64,000 bases of DNA from the NCBI RefSeq assembly GCF_001898805.1, contig NZ_MKVJ01000018.1, positions 142,206 through 206,205 on the forward strand. The letters run 5' to 3'. This stretch comes from Leifsonia sp. 71-9 (lineage in GTDB: Bacteria > Actinomycetota > Actinomycetes > Actinomycetales > Microbacteriaceae). This document shows positions 7,525 to 15,510 of this stretch, one piece after another; position 1 is the stretch's first letter, and the number at the start of each line of letters is the position of its first letter. The position numbers were made by a program, and so were the translations under genes. Below the pieces are notes generated by a model. That model was not told the DNA's origin, did not search any database, and saw nothing but the letters and a program-made list of their open reading frames with translations.

Positions 7525-9048
7525 TCAGCGTGCGCCGAGCCGGCCCATCCACTCCTCGACGTCGTCCGCGGTGCGCGGGATGGCGAGCGACAGGTTCTCG
7601 GCGCCGTCGGCGGTGACGAGGATGTTGTCCTCGATCCGCACGCCGATGCCGCGGAACCGCTCGGGCACCGTCAGGTCGTCCGGCTGGAAGTACAGGCCGG
7701 GCTCGATCGTGAAGGTCATGCCGGGCTCCAGCACGCCGTCCAGGTAGAGCTCGCGCCGCGCCTGCGCGCAGTCGTGCACGTCGAGCCCCAGGTGGTGGCT
7801 CGTCCCGTGCACCATGTAGCGGCGGTGCTGCTGGTTCTCCGGCTCCAGGGCCTCCTCCGCGCTGACGGGCAGCAGGCCCCACTCGGCGGTGCGGCGGGCG
7901 ATGACCGCCATCGCGGTCGCGTGGATCTGGCGGAAGCGGATGCCGGGGCGGACGATCGCGAACGCGGCGTCCGCGGCCTCCCGCACCGTCTCGTAGACCA
8001 GGCGCTGCGTCTCGGTGAACGTGCCGCTGACCGGCAGGGTGCGCGTGATGTCCGCCGTGTAGTAGCTGTCCATCTCCACGCCCGCGTCGAGCAGGATGAG
8101 GTCGCCGGGGACCACCGGTCCGTCGTTGCGCGTCCAGTGCAGGATGCAGGCGTGCGGGCCGCTCGCGGCGATGGTGTCGTAGCCGACGGCGTTGCCGTCC
8201 GCCCGCGCGCGCCCGTTGAAGACGCCCTCGACGAGGCGCTCGCCGCGGGGGTGCGCCACGATGCGCGGGAGGTCGGCGATCACGTCGTCGAAGCCGCGCG
8301 CGGTGGCGGCGACGGCGGCGCGCAGCTCGCCGAGCTCGTACTCGTCCTTGACCAGGCGGAGCTCGGAGAGCTCGCGGGCCAGGCGGTCGTCCTCGGCGTG
8401 GTCCTCCGGGTCGGCGTCCTCGGTGAGCACCAGGCGCGCGGTGTCGACGCGGTCGGTGAGGTCGGGGTCCGCCTCACGCAGGATGAGGGTGGAGTCGTCG
8501 ACGGCGTCGAGCACGGCGGCGACGTCGGCGATCCCGCGCGTCGGGAGGTCGAGGTCGCTCGCGACCTGGCCGAGGGAGGGGCGCGGCCCGATCCAGAACT
8601 CGCCGATCTCGGGGTTGGCGTAGAACTCGTCGGAGTCGCGGCCGGCGCGCTCCCGGAAGTACAGGGTGGCCTCGTGCCCGGAGGCGGTGGGCTCCAGCAC
8701 CAGCACGCTGCCGGGCTCAGAGTCCGAGCCCCACCCGGTGAGGTGCGTGAACGCGGAGTGGGCGCGGAACGCGTAGTCGGTGTCGTTGGAGCGCTGCTTG
8801 AGGCGCCCGGCGGGGACGATCACGCGCTTGCCGCGGAAGAGCTCCGACACGCGGGCACGGCGCCGGGCGGCGAACGCGGCCTGCTCGCGGGCGCCCGGGA
8901 GCACCTCCGGCCGTTCCGCCCAGCCGCTGCCGATGAACTCCTTGAAGGCGGCGGAGCCCGGAGTGGTCGAGCGGTTCGCGGTGGCGCGCGGGGCCTCTTC
9001 GGTCTCGGCGGTGGACGGAGTGGACTGCTGGGACGACATGCCGACCAT
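7525..9048 (-). CDS. Xaa-Pro aminopeptidase (M24B)
   Basis: 507 residues. The N-terminal aminopeptidase-P domain (about 30-230) precedes a pita-bread M24 catalytic domain. Metal ligands are visible: Asp in LDAGVEMDSYYTADITRT (two), His in HGTSHHLGLDVHD, Glu in TIEPGLY and Glu in GVRIEDN. It removes N-terminal residues preceding proline from peptides, probably in the cytosol. The ATG at 9048 is preferred over the ATG at 9039 because AGGAG lies 7 nt upstream; the same bases read as TAGGAG, an imperfect leaderless -10. Divergent from the PHP gene. It converges on the stress-protein gene with a 24-nt gap. Confidence 0.92.
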   Translation of the reverse strand: MVGMSSQQSTPSTAETEEAPRATANRSTTPGSAAFKEFIGSGWAERPEVLPGAREQAAFAARRRARVSELFRGKRVIVPAGRLKQRSNDTDYAFRAHSAFTHLTGWGSDSEPGSVLVLEPTASGHEATLYFRERAGRDSDEFYANPEIGEFWIGPRPSLGQVASDLDLPTRGIADVAAVLDAVDDSTLILREADPDLTDRVDTARLVLTEDADPEDHAEDDRLARELSELRLVKDEYELGELRAAVAATARGFDDVIADLPRIVAHPRGERLVEGVFNGRARADGNAVGYDTIAASGPHACILHWTRNDGPVVPGDLILLDAGVEMDSYYTADITRTLPVSGTFTETQRLVYETVREAADAAFAIVRPGIRFRQIHATAMAVIARRTAEWGLLPVSAEEALEPENQQHRRYMVHGTSHHLGLDVHDCAQARRELYLDGVLEPGMTFTIEPGLYFQPDDLTVPERFRGIGVRIEDNILVTADGAENLSLAIPRTADDVEEWMGRLGAR

Positions 9049-9055
9049 TCTCCCA

Positions 9056-9065
9056 CTCCTAGGAT
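9056..9065. promoter_or_regulatory. Overlapping divergent -10 boxes centred on CCTAGG
   Basis: On the plus strand TAGGAT (9060-9065) ends 7 nt before the ATG at 9073. On the minus strand TAGGAG (9061-9056) ends 7 nt before the ATG at 9048. The two boxes share 9060-9061. Only one polymerase could occupy the site at a time if both are used. Confidence 0.5.
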
Positions 9066-9072
9066 GGAGTGC

Positions 9073-9945
9073 ATGGCTGATGAGCGACGGTTCCGCGGTC
9101 CCGTCGACCTCCACACGCACTCGAGCGTGTCGGACGGGACGGAGACCCCTGCGGAGCTCGTGCACGCCGCGGCGCGCGCCGGGCTCGGCACGGTCGCGCT
9201 CACCGACCACGACTCCACCGCGGGCTGGGCGGAGGCCGCCGTCGCGGGCGCCGAGGCCGGCATCACGGTCATCCCGGGCATGGAGCTGAGCACGCGGATC
9301 GAGTTCGCGAGCGTCCACATGCTCGGCTACCTCTTCGATCCCACGAACGCGGCGCTCGTGGCGGAGACCCAGCGCATCCGCGACGGCCGGATGCGGCGCG
9401 CGGAGGACATGGTGCGCCGGATCGGCGAGGACTACGACATCACCTGGGCCGACGTGATGGCCCAGGCCACGGAGGGCGCCACGGTCGGCCGCCCGCACAT
9501 CGCCGACGCGCTCGTCGCCCGCGGTCTCGCCGTCGACCGCAGCGCGGCCTTCGCCGGCATCCTGCACTGGCGCAGCGGCTACTTCCAGCCGCACTACGCG
9601 CCGGAACCGCTGACGGGGGTGCGGCTGATCCGGGAGGCCGGCGGCATCCCTGTGCTCGCGCATCCCGCGACGGGAGGCCGCGGCCGGGTGATCCCGGAGG
9701 ACCGCCTGCGCCGCCTGGTCGACGCCGGGCTCTTCGGCTTCGAGGTCGATCACCGCGAGAACACCGAGGACGGCAAGGCGCGGCTGCGCGAACTGGCCGC
9801 CCGCTACGGGCTCGCACTCACGGGCTCCAGCGACTACCACGGGGCGGGGAAACCGAACCGCCTGGGCGAGAACACGACCGATCCGGCGGTCCTCGATCGG
9901 ATGATCGAAGAAGCGACAGGCGCGGCGCCCTTCTTCGCTCCGTGA
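9073..9945 (+). CDS. PHP-domain phosphoesterase (RNase AM / nucleoside bisphosphate phosphatase type)
   Basis: 290 residues of the polymerase-and-histidinol-phosphatase fold. Metal-binding motifs: DLHTHSSVSDG near the start, TDHDS, PGMELS, and late SSDYHG. Closest known family is TrpH/RnaAM, which hydrolyses 3',5'-nucleoside bisphosphates and trims short RNA 5' ends; the substrate here is inferred. The ATG at 9073 is chosen because TAGGAT sits 7 nt upstream (leaderless); an in-frame ATG at 9064 lies inside that box and lacks any signal. Divergent from the aminopeptidase. Confidence 0.85.
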   Translation: MADERRFRGPVDLHTHSSVSDGTETPAELVHAAARAGLGTVALTDHDSTAGWAEAAVAGAEAGITVIPGMELSTRIEFASVHMLGYLFDPTNAALVAETQRIRDGRMRRAEDMVRRIGEDYDITWADVMAQATEGATVGRPHIADALVARGLAVDRSAAFAGILHWRSGYFQPHYAPEPLTGVRLIREAGGIPVLAHPATGGRGRVIPEDRLRRLVDAGLFGFEVDHRENTEDGKARLRELAARYGLALTGSSDYHGAGKPNRLGENTTDPAVLDRMIEEATGAAPFFAP

Positions 9946-9994
9946 CCAGGTGCGCTTAGCCTGGACCCCGGGGGACGAAAGGCGAGGTGCTCGG

Positions 9995-11125
9995 GTGAGA
10001 CGGATGTGGACGGCCTCCGCGTCGGCGGCGGCGCTGATCGGCGCGCTCGTTCTGGCGGGAGGCGCGGCACCGGCCGTCGCGGACACGTCGTACCCGTCGT
10101 GGGACGACGTGCAGGCCGCGAAGGCGAACGCGGCGGCGGCCCAGGCCGAGGTGGACAGCATCAACGCGCTGCTGGCCAACCTCCAGACGGCCGCGAACGC
10201 CGCCGGAGATCTCGCCGTGAAGCGCGCGGGAGAGTACGGGGCGGCCGAGGCGGCGCTGCAGGCGGCGACGCGCAAAGCCGACGACCTCTCGTCCCAGGCC
10301 ACCGCGGCCACCGCCCAGGCCGAGACCCTCCGCAAGCAGAGCGGCACCCTCGCCTCCCAGCTGGTGCGCGCCGGAGGCTCCAACGTCACCCTCCGCCTCT
10401 TCCTGGGCAGCAGCTCGACGAACCAGAAGTCGCTGCTCTACGAGCTCGGGGCGGTCTCGAAGCTCACCGAGCGCTCGACCGCGCTCCTCGCCGCGGCCGA
10501 CCAGCAGAAGAACGTCGCCGCCGCCCTCAGCACGCAGGCCGCCGCCGCCGAGACCGTGCGCACGCAGCTCGACGCCGACGCCAAGAAGGCCTACCAGGTC
10601 GCCAAGGACGCCGAGGCGGCGGCCGAGGCGCAGCTCGCCGACCAGAAGTCGCACGCGAACACGCTGTACGCGCAGCTCGCGACCCTGAAGAACACCGAAA
10701 CCTCCGTCGAGCAGAACTACGCGGCCGGGGAGGCGGCGAAGGCCGCCGCCGAAGCCGCCGCGAACCCGGGTGGAGGAGCCGACGGCGTCGCACCGCCTCC
10801 CGGCATGGTCGTCGACCCCGCCGGAGCGCAGGCGTACGCGTCGAGCCGCTTGGCGGCGTTCGGCTGGGGGCAGGACCAGATGGGCTGCCTCATCCAGCTG
10901 TGGAACCACGAGTCGGGCTGGCGCGCGGACGCGTACAACACGTCGAGCGGCGCCTACGGCATCCCGCAGGCGTGGCCGGCCAGCAAGATGTCGTCGGCCG
11001 GCGCCGACTGGATGACGAACCAGAACACCCAGGTGAACTGGGGCCTCGACTACATCAACCGGGCGTACGGCTCGCCCTGCGCCGCGTGGAACTTCGAGAT
11101 GAGTCACGACCCGAACTGGTACTGA
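9995..11125 (+). CDS. Secreted coiled-coil protein with C-terminal lytic-transglycosylase-like domain (copy 1)
   Basis: 376 residues. A signal peptide (about 1-30, ending APAVA-DTSYP) is followed by a long Ala-rich coiled coil (about 35-255) of the kind in peptidoglycan-hydrolase partners, a short PGGGADG linker, and a C-terminal domain with CLIQLWNHESGWRADAYN, SSGAYGIPQA and GSPCAAW. The Glu in HESGWR matches the catalytic Glu of lysozyme-like transglycosylases, and two Cys could form a disulfide. Likely acts on cell-wall glycan outside the membrane. GTG at 9995 has GAGG 7 nt upstream. The 11205 gene is a tandem paralogue. A TAGCCT box at 9957 is a candidate -10. Confidence 0.82.
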   Translation: MRRMWTASASAAALIGALVLAGGAAPAVADTSYPSWDDVQAAKANAAAAQAEVDSINALLANLQTAANAAGDLAVKRAGEYGAAEAALQAATRKADDLSSQATAATAQAETLRKQSGTLASQLVRAGGSNVTLRLFLGSSSTNQKSLLYELGAVSKLTERSTALLAAADQQKNVAAALSTQAAAAETVRTQLDADAKKAYQVAKDAEAAAEAQLADQKSHANTLYAQLATLKNTETSVEQNYAAGEAAKAAAEAAANPGGGADGVAPPPGMVVDPAGAQAYASSRLAAFGWGQDQMGCLIQLWNHESGWRADAYNTSSGAYGIPQAWPASKMSSAGADWMTNQNTQVNWGLDYINRAYGSPCAAWNFEMSHDPNWY

Positions 11126-11204
11126 CCGGCGGCCGCCCGGTTCGACGCCGGACGGCCCGGTCGCATAGCCTGGAGCCCGACGGAGGAATCGGGAGCGTGT
11201 GCGG

Positions 11205-12392
11205 GTGAGACGGGTCTTGGCGCGATCGGCGGCGGTCGCCGTGCTGGTCGCGGGGCTCGTGACCGCCGAAGCCGCCGGACCCGCGGCGGCCGAGACGAAC
11301 TACCCGAGCTGGGATGAGGTCGCCGCCGCGAAGGCGAACGCGTCCTCCGCTCAGGCCCAGGTCGACCGCATCAACGGGCTCCTCGCCGGACTCCAGAGCA
11401 GTGCGGACACCGCGGCCGACGCCGCCATCCAGCGTGCCGCCGAGTTCGGGGCCGCGCAGGCCGCCCTGCAGGCGGCGGCCCAGAAGGCGTCGGACCTCGC
11501 CGCGCAGGCCGAGGCGGCGCGATCCACGGCCGACACGCTGCGTCAGCAGAGCGGCACCCTGGCGGCCCAGCTCAGCCGGGGCGGCGGCTCGGACGTCTCC
11601 GTGCGGCTCTTCCTCAGCGACAGCACCGCGACGGCCGACACCCTGCTCTACCAGCTCGGCGCGGTGTCCAAGCTCGCCGAGCGGTCGAACACGCTCCTCC
11701 AGCAGGCCACGTCGCAGAAGAACCTGGCGTCGTCGCTCAGCGCGCAGGCCTCCGCCGCTCGGAGCATCCGGCAGCAGCGCGACGCCGACGCGAAGAAGGC
11801 GTACGACACCGCCGCCTCCGCCAAGGCCGCGGCCGACGCCGCGCTCGCCGACCAGCAGACGCGCGCCGACACCCTGTACGCCCAGCTCGCGTCGCTGAAG
11901 AACACGGAAGCCTCGGTCGAACGGCGGTACGCGGAGGGCGAGGCCGCCCGCAAGGCCGCGGAGCAGCCCGCCAACACCGGGGGAGGCGGCACCTCGGGTG
12001 GCGGTGGCTCGGGTGGCGGTGGCGGCAGCGGCGGCGGATCCGGGGGAGGAGCGGACGGCTCCGCGCCCCCGCCCGGAATCGTGGTCGACCCCGCCGCCGC
12101 GCAGGCGTACGCGGCCGGCCGCCTGCCGGCCTACGGCTGGGGCGGCGAGCAGCTGAGCTGCCTCATCAAGCTCTGGACCAAGGAGTCCAGCTGGCGCGCC
12201 GACGCCTACAACCGGTCGAGCGGCGCGTACGGCATCCCGCAAGCCCTGCCGGGCAGCAAGATGGCGAGCGCCGGCGGCGACTGGATGACCAACGCGAACA
12301 CGCAGATCAACTGGGGGCTCGGCTACATCTCGGGCCGCTACGGGAGCCCGTGCGCCGCCTGGTCGTTCCACCTCGGGCACGACTGGTACTGA
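11205..12392 (+). CDS. Secreted coiled-coil protein with C-terminal lytic-transglycosylase-like domain (copy 2)
   Basis: 395 residues, same architecture as the gene at 9995. Signal peptide (about 1-29, ending GPAAAETNYP), Ala-rich coiled coil to about 255, then a domain with CLIKLWTKESSWRADAYN and SSGAYGIPQA. It differs by a longer Gly/Ser linker (repeated GGGGS, about 260-290), which would give the catalytic head more reach. The GTG at 11205 aligns with the copy-1 start (both GGGTGAGACGG) and has GGGAG 9 nt upstream; a GTG at 11199 is less likely. Both copies carry TAGCCTGGA about 30 nt upstream, so the duplication included the promoter. Strong hairpin terminator follows. Confidence 0.82.
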   Translation: MRRVLARSAAVAVLVAGLVTAEAAGPAAAETNYPSWDEVAAAKANASSAQAQVDRINGLLAGLQSSADTAADAAIQRAAEFGAAQAALQAAAQKASDLAAQAEAARSTADTLRQQSGTLAAQLSRGGGSDVSVRLFLSDSTATADTLLYQLGAVSKLAERSNTLLQQATSQKNLASSLSAQASAARSIRQQRDADAKKAYDTAASAKAAADAALADQQTRADTLYAQLASLKNTEASVERRYAEGEAARKAAEQPANTGGGGTSGGGGSGGGGGSGGGSGGGADGSAPPPGIVVDPAAAQAYAAGRLPAYGWGGEQLSCLIKLWTKESSWRADAYNRSSGAYGIPQALPGSKMASAGGDWMTNANTQINWGLGYISGRYGSPCAAWSFHLGHDWY

Positions 12393-12393
12393 C

Positions 12394-12434
12394 GCAGAAG
12401 GCGGCGACCCCGTCGGGGCCGCCGCCTTCTCTGC
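12394..12434. terminator. Bidirectional hairpin terminator
   Basis: GCAGAAGGCGGCG pairs with CGCCGCCTTCTCTGC around a GC-rich loop, between the convergent paralogue 2 and helicase genes. It contains short A- and T-rich edges and can serve both strands. Confidence 0.75.
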
Positions 12435-12444
12435 GAATCGGAAC

Positions 12445-13968
12445 TCAGTTCGCGGGGGGAGTGCTGGGGGCGCTCGACGCTCCGCCGCGCGAACGGCGGC
12501 GACGGCGGCGCGGGGCGCTGTTGCCGTCGCGGTGCTGCGAGCCGCCTCCGTCGTGAGTGCCGGCGGCGACGTTCTGGTCGCCCTCGGCGGTGGCGGTGGC
12601 GGTGGTGCCGGCGTCGCCGCCGGCCGCCTCGGCCGAGCCCTCTCCGCCGCGGGTGCGGCGGCGGCTGCGGTTGCCCCCGGAGCGCTCGCCGTCGCGGGCG
12701 GCGCCGCCGGAACGCGAGCCCTCGGAACGCGAACCCTCGGAGCGCGAGCCGCCGGTGCGGGCGCCCTCGCTCTTGACGACCGGCGTGCTCTTCAGGCGGC
12801 CCTTGGAGCCGGCGGGGATGTTGAGGTCCTCGTAGAGGTGCGGGCTCGACGAGTAGGTCTCGACCGGCTCCGGCTGGCCCATCTCGAGCGCCCGGTTGAT
12901 CAGCGCCCACTTGTGCAGGTCGTCCCAGTCGACGAAGGTGACCGCGATGCCCGTCTTACCGGCGCGGCCGGTGCGACCGGCGCGGTGCAGGTAGGTGTCG
13001 TGGTCGTCCGGGACGGTGTGGTTGATCACGTGGGTCACGTCGTTGACGTCGATGCCGCGGGCCGCGACGTCGGTGGCGATCAGGATGTCCTTCTTGCCGG
13101 CCTTGAAGGCGGCCATCGCGCGCTCGCGCTGCTCCTGGTTCAGGTCGCCGTGCACGGCGGCGGCGTTGAAGCCGCGGTCGTTCAGCTCTTCGACCAGCTT
13201 CGCCGCAGCGCGCTTGGTGCGGGTGAAGACGACGGTCTTGCCGCGGCCCTCCGACTGCAGGATGCGGCCGATGACCTCGTCCTTGTCGAGCGAGTGGGCG
13301 CGGTAGACCACGTGCTTGATGTTGGCCTGGGTGAGGCCCTCGTCCGGGTCGGTCGCGCGGATGTGCACCGGGCGGGTCATGAAGCGACGCGCGAGGGCGA
13401 CGATCGGGCCCGGCATCGTCGCCGAGAAGAGCATGGTGTGGCGGGTCGCGGGGACCTGCTGGAAGATCTTCTCGATGTCGGCGAGGAAGCCGAGGTCGAG
13501 CATCTTGTCGGCCTCGTCGAGCACGACCTCCTGCACCTGCTTGAGATCGAGGAGGCGCTGGCCGGCGAGGTCCAGCAGGCGGCCGGGGGTGCCGACGACG
13601 ATCTGGGCGCCGGCCTTGAGCTGCTCGACCTGGCCCTCGTAGGCCTTGCCGCCGTAGATGCTGACGACCGTGGTCGAGCGGTTGGAGGTGGCGATCTCGA
13701 GGTCCTCGGCGACCTGGACGCACAGCTCGCGCGTCGGGACGACGACGAGCACCTTCACGCCGGGCGCGGGGTCGAGGCCGATGCGCTGGATGATCGGGAG
13801 GCCGAAGCCGAAGGTCTTGCCGGTGCCCGTCTTGGCCTGGCCGATGATGTCCTGGCCGCTGAGCGCCAGAGGGATGGTCTGCGCCTGGATCGGGAACGGT
13901 TCGACGATGCCCTTCGCGGCGAGGGCGTCCACCATGTCCTGGTCGATGTTGAGTTCGGAGAAAGTCAA
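12445..13968 (-). CDS. DEAD-box ATP-dependent RNA helicase
   Basis: 507 residues. Q motif FPIQAQ; motif I AKTGTGKT (45-52); DEADKMLDLGF; SAT; second RecA domain with ARGIDV and HRAGRTGR. The C-terminal 130 residues are low complexity: SEGSR repeats, then RSRRRTRGGEG and a final RRRRRSRGG, a basic RNA-binding tail like that of RhlE/CsdA-type helicases. It unwinds RNA duplexes in ribosome assembly, decay or cold response. No ATG or GTG is available; the TTG at 13968 has CAGG 8 nt upstream and begins at the family start FSELNIDQ. Terminates at the shared hairpin with the paralogue gene. Confidence 0.92.
   Translation of the reverse strand: MTFSELNIDQDMVDALAAKGIVEPFPIQAQTIPLALSGQDIIGQAKTGTGKTFGFGLPIIQRIGLDPAPGVKVLVVVPTRELCVQVAEDLEIATSNRSTTVVSIYGGKAYEGQVEQLKAGAQIVVGTPGRLLDLAGQRLLDLKQVQEVVLDEADKMLDLGFLADIEKIFQQVPATRHTMLFSATMPGPIVALARRFMTRPVHIRATDPDEGLTQANIKHVVYRAHSLDKDEVIGRILQSEGRGKTVVFTRTKRAAAKLVEELNDRGFNAAAVHGDLNQEQRERAMAAFKAGKKDILIATDVAARGIDVNDVTHVINHTVPDDHDTYLHRAGRTGRAGKTGIAVTFVDWDDLHKWALINRALEMGQPEPVETYSSSPHLYEDLNIPAGSKGRLKSTPVVKSEGARTGGSRSEGSRSEGSRSGGAARDGERSGGNRSRRRTRGGEGSAEAAGGDAGTTATATAEGDQNVAAGTHDGGGSQHRDGNSAPRRRRRRSRGGASSAPSTPPAN
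12708..12752 (-). repeat. 15-nt tandem repeat inside helicase tail (3 units)
   Basis: Three adjacent 15-nt units (cggaacgcgagccct and variants at 12708, 12723 and 12738) encode S-E-G-S-R on the minus strand. In-frame units allow copy-number change without frameshift. Confidence 0.7.
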
Positions 13969-14078
13969 AAGGTATGCCTGTCGTTCGTTGCGTAAGGTCT
14001 ACGCCCTGTTCGTGTCGCAGGCGTAGGAGCCGTCGATCCAACGCCGACGGACACGACAAGCCTACTGGACGACCCCGT

Positions 14079-14084
14079 TACACT
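14079..14084 (+). promoter_or_regulatory. TACACT -10 box, leaderless
   Basis: TACACT ends 7 nt before the GTG at 14092, with no SD. Fits the leaderless pattern of the window. Confidence 0.5.
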
Positions 14085-14091
14085 GCTGTAC

Positions 14092-14808
14092 GTGTCAACC
14101 TGGTTCACGCGCCGACGCTCCGCGGTCGAGCTCCCCCGTCTCGCCCCCCGCGCCGATCGGGCCCCGGCCGTGCGGGTGGACCTGCACGAGGTCATGCCCG
14201 ATCTGCTGCCCTATCTGGGCCAGGCCGCCTACCTGCAGCTGGACCAGTTCCAGACCCTTTCGCGGGTCGCGGCGGAGTGCGGTTCGCTGAGCGCCAAGGA
14301 GCCGGTGGCGGCCGCCGCCGGGCACGCGCTGTCGAAGCACCAGGGGATCGTGGCCGAGATCCGTCGCCGCGGCGACGATCCCGGCGAGGTGATGAAGCCG
14401 TTCGCCGACGAGATCGAGGGCTTCAGCGCCCTCATCGTCGGGGCGGACTGGCGCGAGACGCTGCTGTCGGCCCTGGTGACCGGCGGCCTGCTCGACGACT
14501 TCTTCATCCGGCTGGCGGCCGGACTCCCCGGCGACATCGGACCGCGCGTCGCCCAGCTCCTCGGCTCGGACTCCGGCCAGGAGGGCGTGCTGGAGGTGCT
14601 GCGCGCAGAGATCGCCGCCGACTCGCAGCTCGCGTCGCGGCTCGCCATGTGGGGGCGGCGCCTGGTCGGCGACACCCTGCTCGTGGCGCGCTCCGCGCTG
14701 CACCTCTCGGGCAACCGGGCGACCGACGAGGAGCGCATCGAGCCGATCTTCACCGAGCTGATCGCGGCGCACACGCGGCGCATGGATGCGCTGGGCCTCA
14801 CCGCCTGA
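14092..14808 (+). CDS. Ferritin-like (MiaE-type fold) protein
   Basis: 238 residues, mostly helical. YLQLDQFQTLSRVAAECG and AAAAGHALSKHQGIVAEIRRRG place Glu and H-x3-H-type residues as in ferritin-like di-iron proteins of the tRNA 2-methylthio-isopentenyl hydroxylase (MiaE-like) fold. It is annotated in actinobacteria as a ferritin-like fold protein; no activity is established. It lies head-to-head with the DEAD-box helicase, an arrangement also seen in mycobacteria as I recall. GTG start, leaderless by spacing (TACACT + 7 nt). Whether the di-iron site is complete cannot be judged by eye. Confidence 0.7.
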   Translation: MSTWFTRRRSAVELPRLAPRADRAPAVRVDLHEVMPDLLPYLGQAAYLQLDQFQTLSRVAAECGSLSAKEPVAAAAGHALSKHQGIVAEIRRRGDDPGEVMKPFADEIEGFSALIVGADWRETLLSALVTGGLLDDFFIRLAAGLPGDIGPRVAQLLGSDSGQEGVLEVLRAEIAADSQLASRLAMWGRRLVGDTLLVARSALHLSGNRATDEERIEPIFTELIAAHTRRMDALGLTA

Positions 14809-14846
14809 GCGGTGCCGCACCCGGGGTGTTCGGCACGCGAGCGGCG

Positions 14847-15149
14847 TCAGCGCGCGACGGCGCCCTTCGCCAGCGAGTGCAGCAGCTTCTCGTCGTGATC
14901 GGCGCGCACGCGGCCGACGACCAGGTCGACGATCGCGACGATCGCCGCCGTGCCGAGCAGCGTGATCCACCAGATCCAGCCGCCGTTCCACTTCAGGCCC
15001 GCCCAGGTGAGCGCGACCCACAGGGCGCTCGCGGCGATCACGCCGAGGGCCGGGATGAGGACGGCGCCGTGCGTGTGACGGCCGGGCAGCAGGTAGCGTG
15101 CGCCGAGTCCGAGCACGGCTCCGCCGAGTGCGACGAAGAGGAGTTCCAC
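14847..15149 (-). CDS. Small three-helix membrane protein, unknown function
   Basis: 100 residues. Three hydrophobic segments (about 1-22, 29-50, 58-80) end in a charged tail RVRADHDEKLLHSLAKGAVAR. The family is unnamed to me; it sits beside DUF3107 in related genomes. The GTG at 15149 follows TAGATT by 8 nt, so it is probably leaderless. The first three bases of that box are the stop codon of the DUF3107 gene. The same frame is open to 15644, but that part overlaps DUF3107 and encodes no family-like sequence. Confidence 0.65.
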   Translation of the reverse strand: MELLFVALGGAVLGLGARYLLPGRHTHGAVLIPALGVIAASALWVALTWAGLKWNGGWIWWITLLGTAAIVAIVDLVVGRVRADHDEKLLHSLAKGAVAR

Positions 15150-15157
15150 GAGACGGG

Positions 15158-15163
15158 AATCTA
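15158..15163 (-). promoter_or_regulatory. TAGATT -10 box sharing the DUF3107 stop codon
   Basis: TAGATT (15163 to 15158, minus strand) is 8 nt before the GTG at 15149. Its TAG is the stop codon of the upstream DUF3107 gene. Confidence 0.45.
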
Positions 15164-15385
15164 GCCGACGAAGCCGATGCGGCGCGACTCCTCGGCGCCG
15201 ATCTCGACGTAGGCGATGCCCGCGGTCGGCACCACGTAGATGCGGCCCTTGTCGTCGGTGATGCGCAGGACGCCGGTGCCGTTGTTCACGGCGGTCTCCA
15301 CCTGCTGGGCGATCTCGTCGGGCGACTGCGCCGACTCGAATCCCAGCTCGCGGGGGGCGTTGACGATTCCGATGCGGATCTCCAC
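15161..15385 (-). CDS. DUF3107 family small protein
   Basis: 74 residues, full length for DUF3107 (EIRIGIVNAPRELGFES...YVVPTAGIAYVEIGAEESRRIGFVG). A small cytosolic alpha/beta protein conserved across actinobacteria (TB9.4 of M. tuberculosis belongs here); its function is unknown. GTG start with AAAGG 6 nt upstream. A TAGTCT box (15447-15442) is a plausible -10 with a leader of about 50 nt. It is head-to-head with adnA. Confidence 0.9.
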   Translation of the reverse strand: MEIRIGIVNAPRELGFESAQSPDEIAQQVETAVNNGTGVLRITDDKGRIYVVPTAGIAYVEIGAEESRRIGFVG

Positions 15386-15510
15386 GACGTGCCTTTCCGG
15401 TGTTCTGGGCCATCTCGAAACCGACCGCCCGATGTGAGTTCAGACTACGGCACACGGCTCGCGGCGCCGGGTCACGTTCTCTGTCGGCGGACGCCGATAC
15501 CGTGAAGGAC

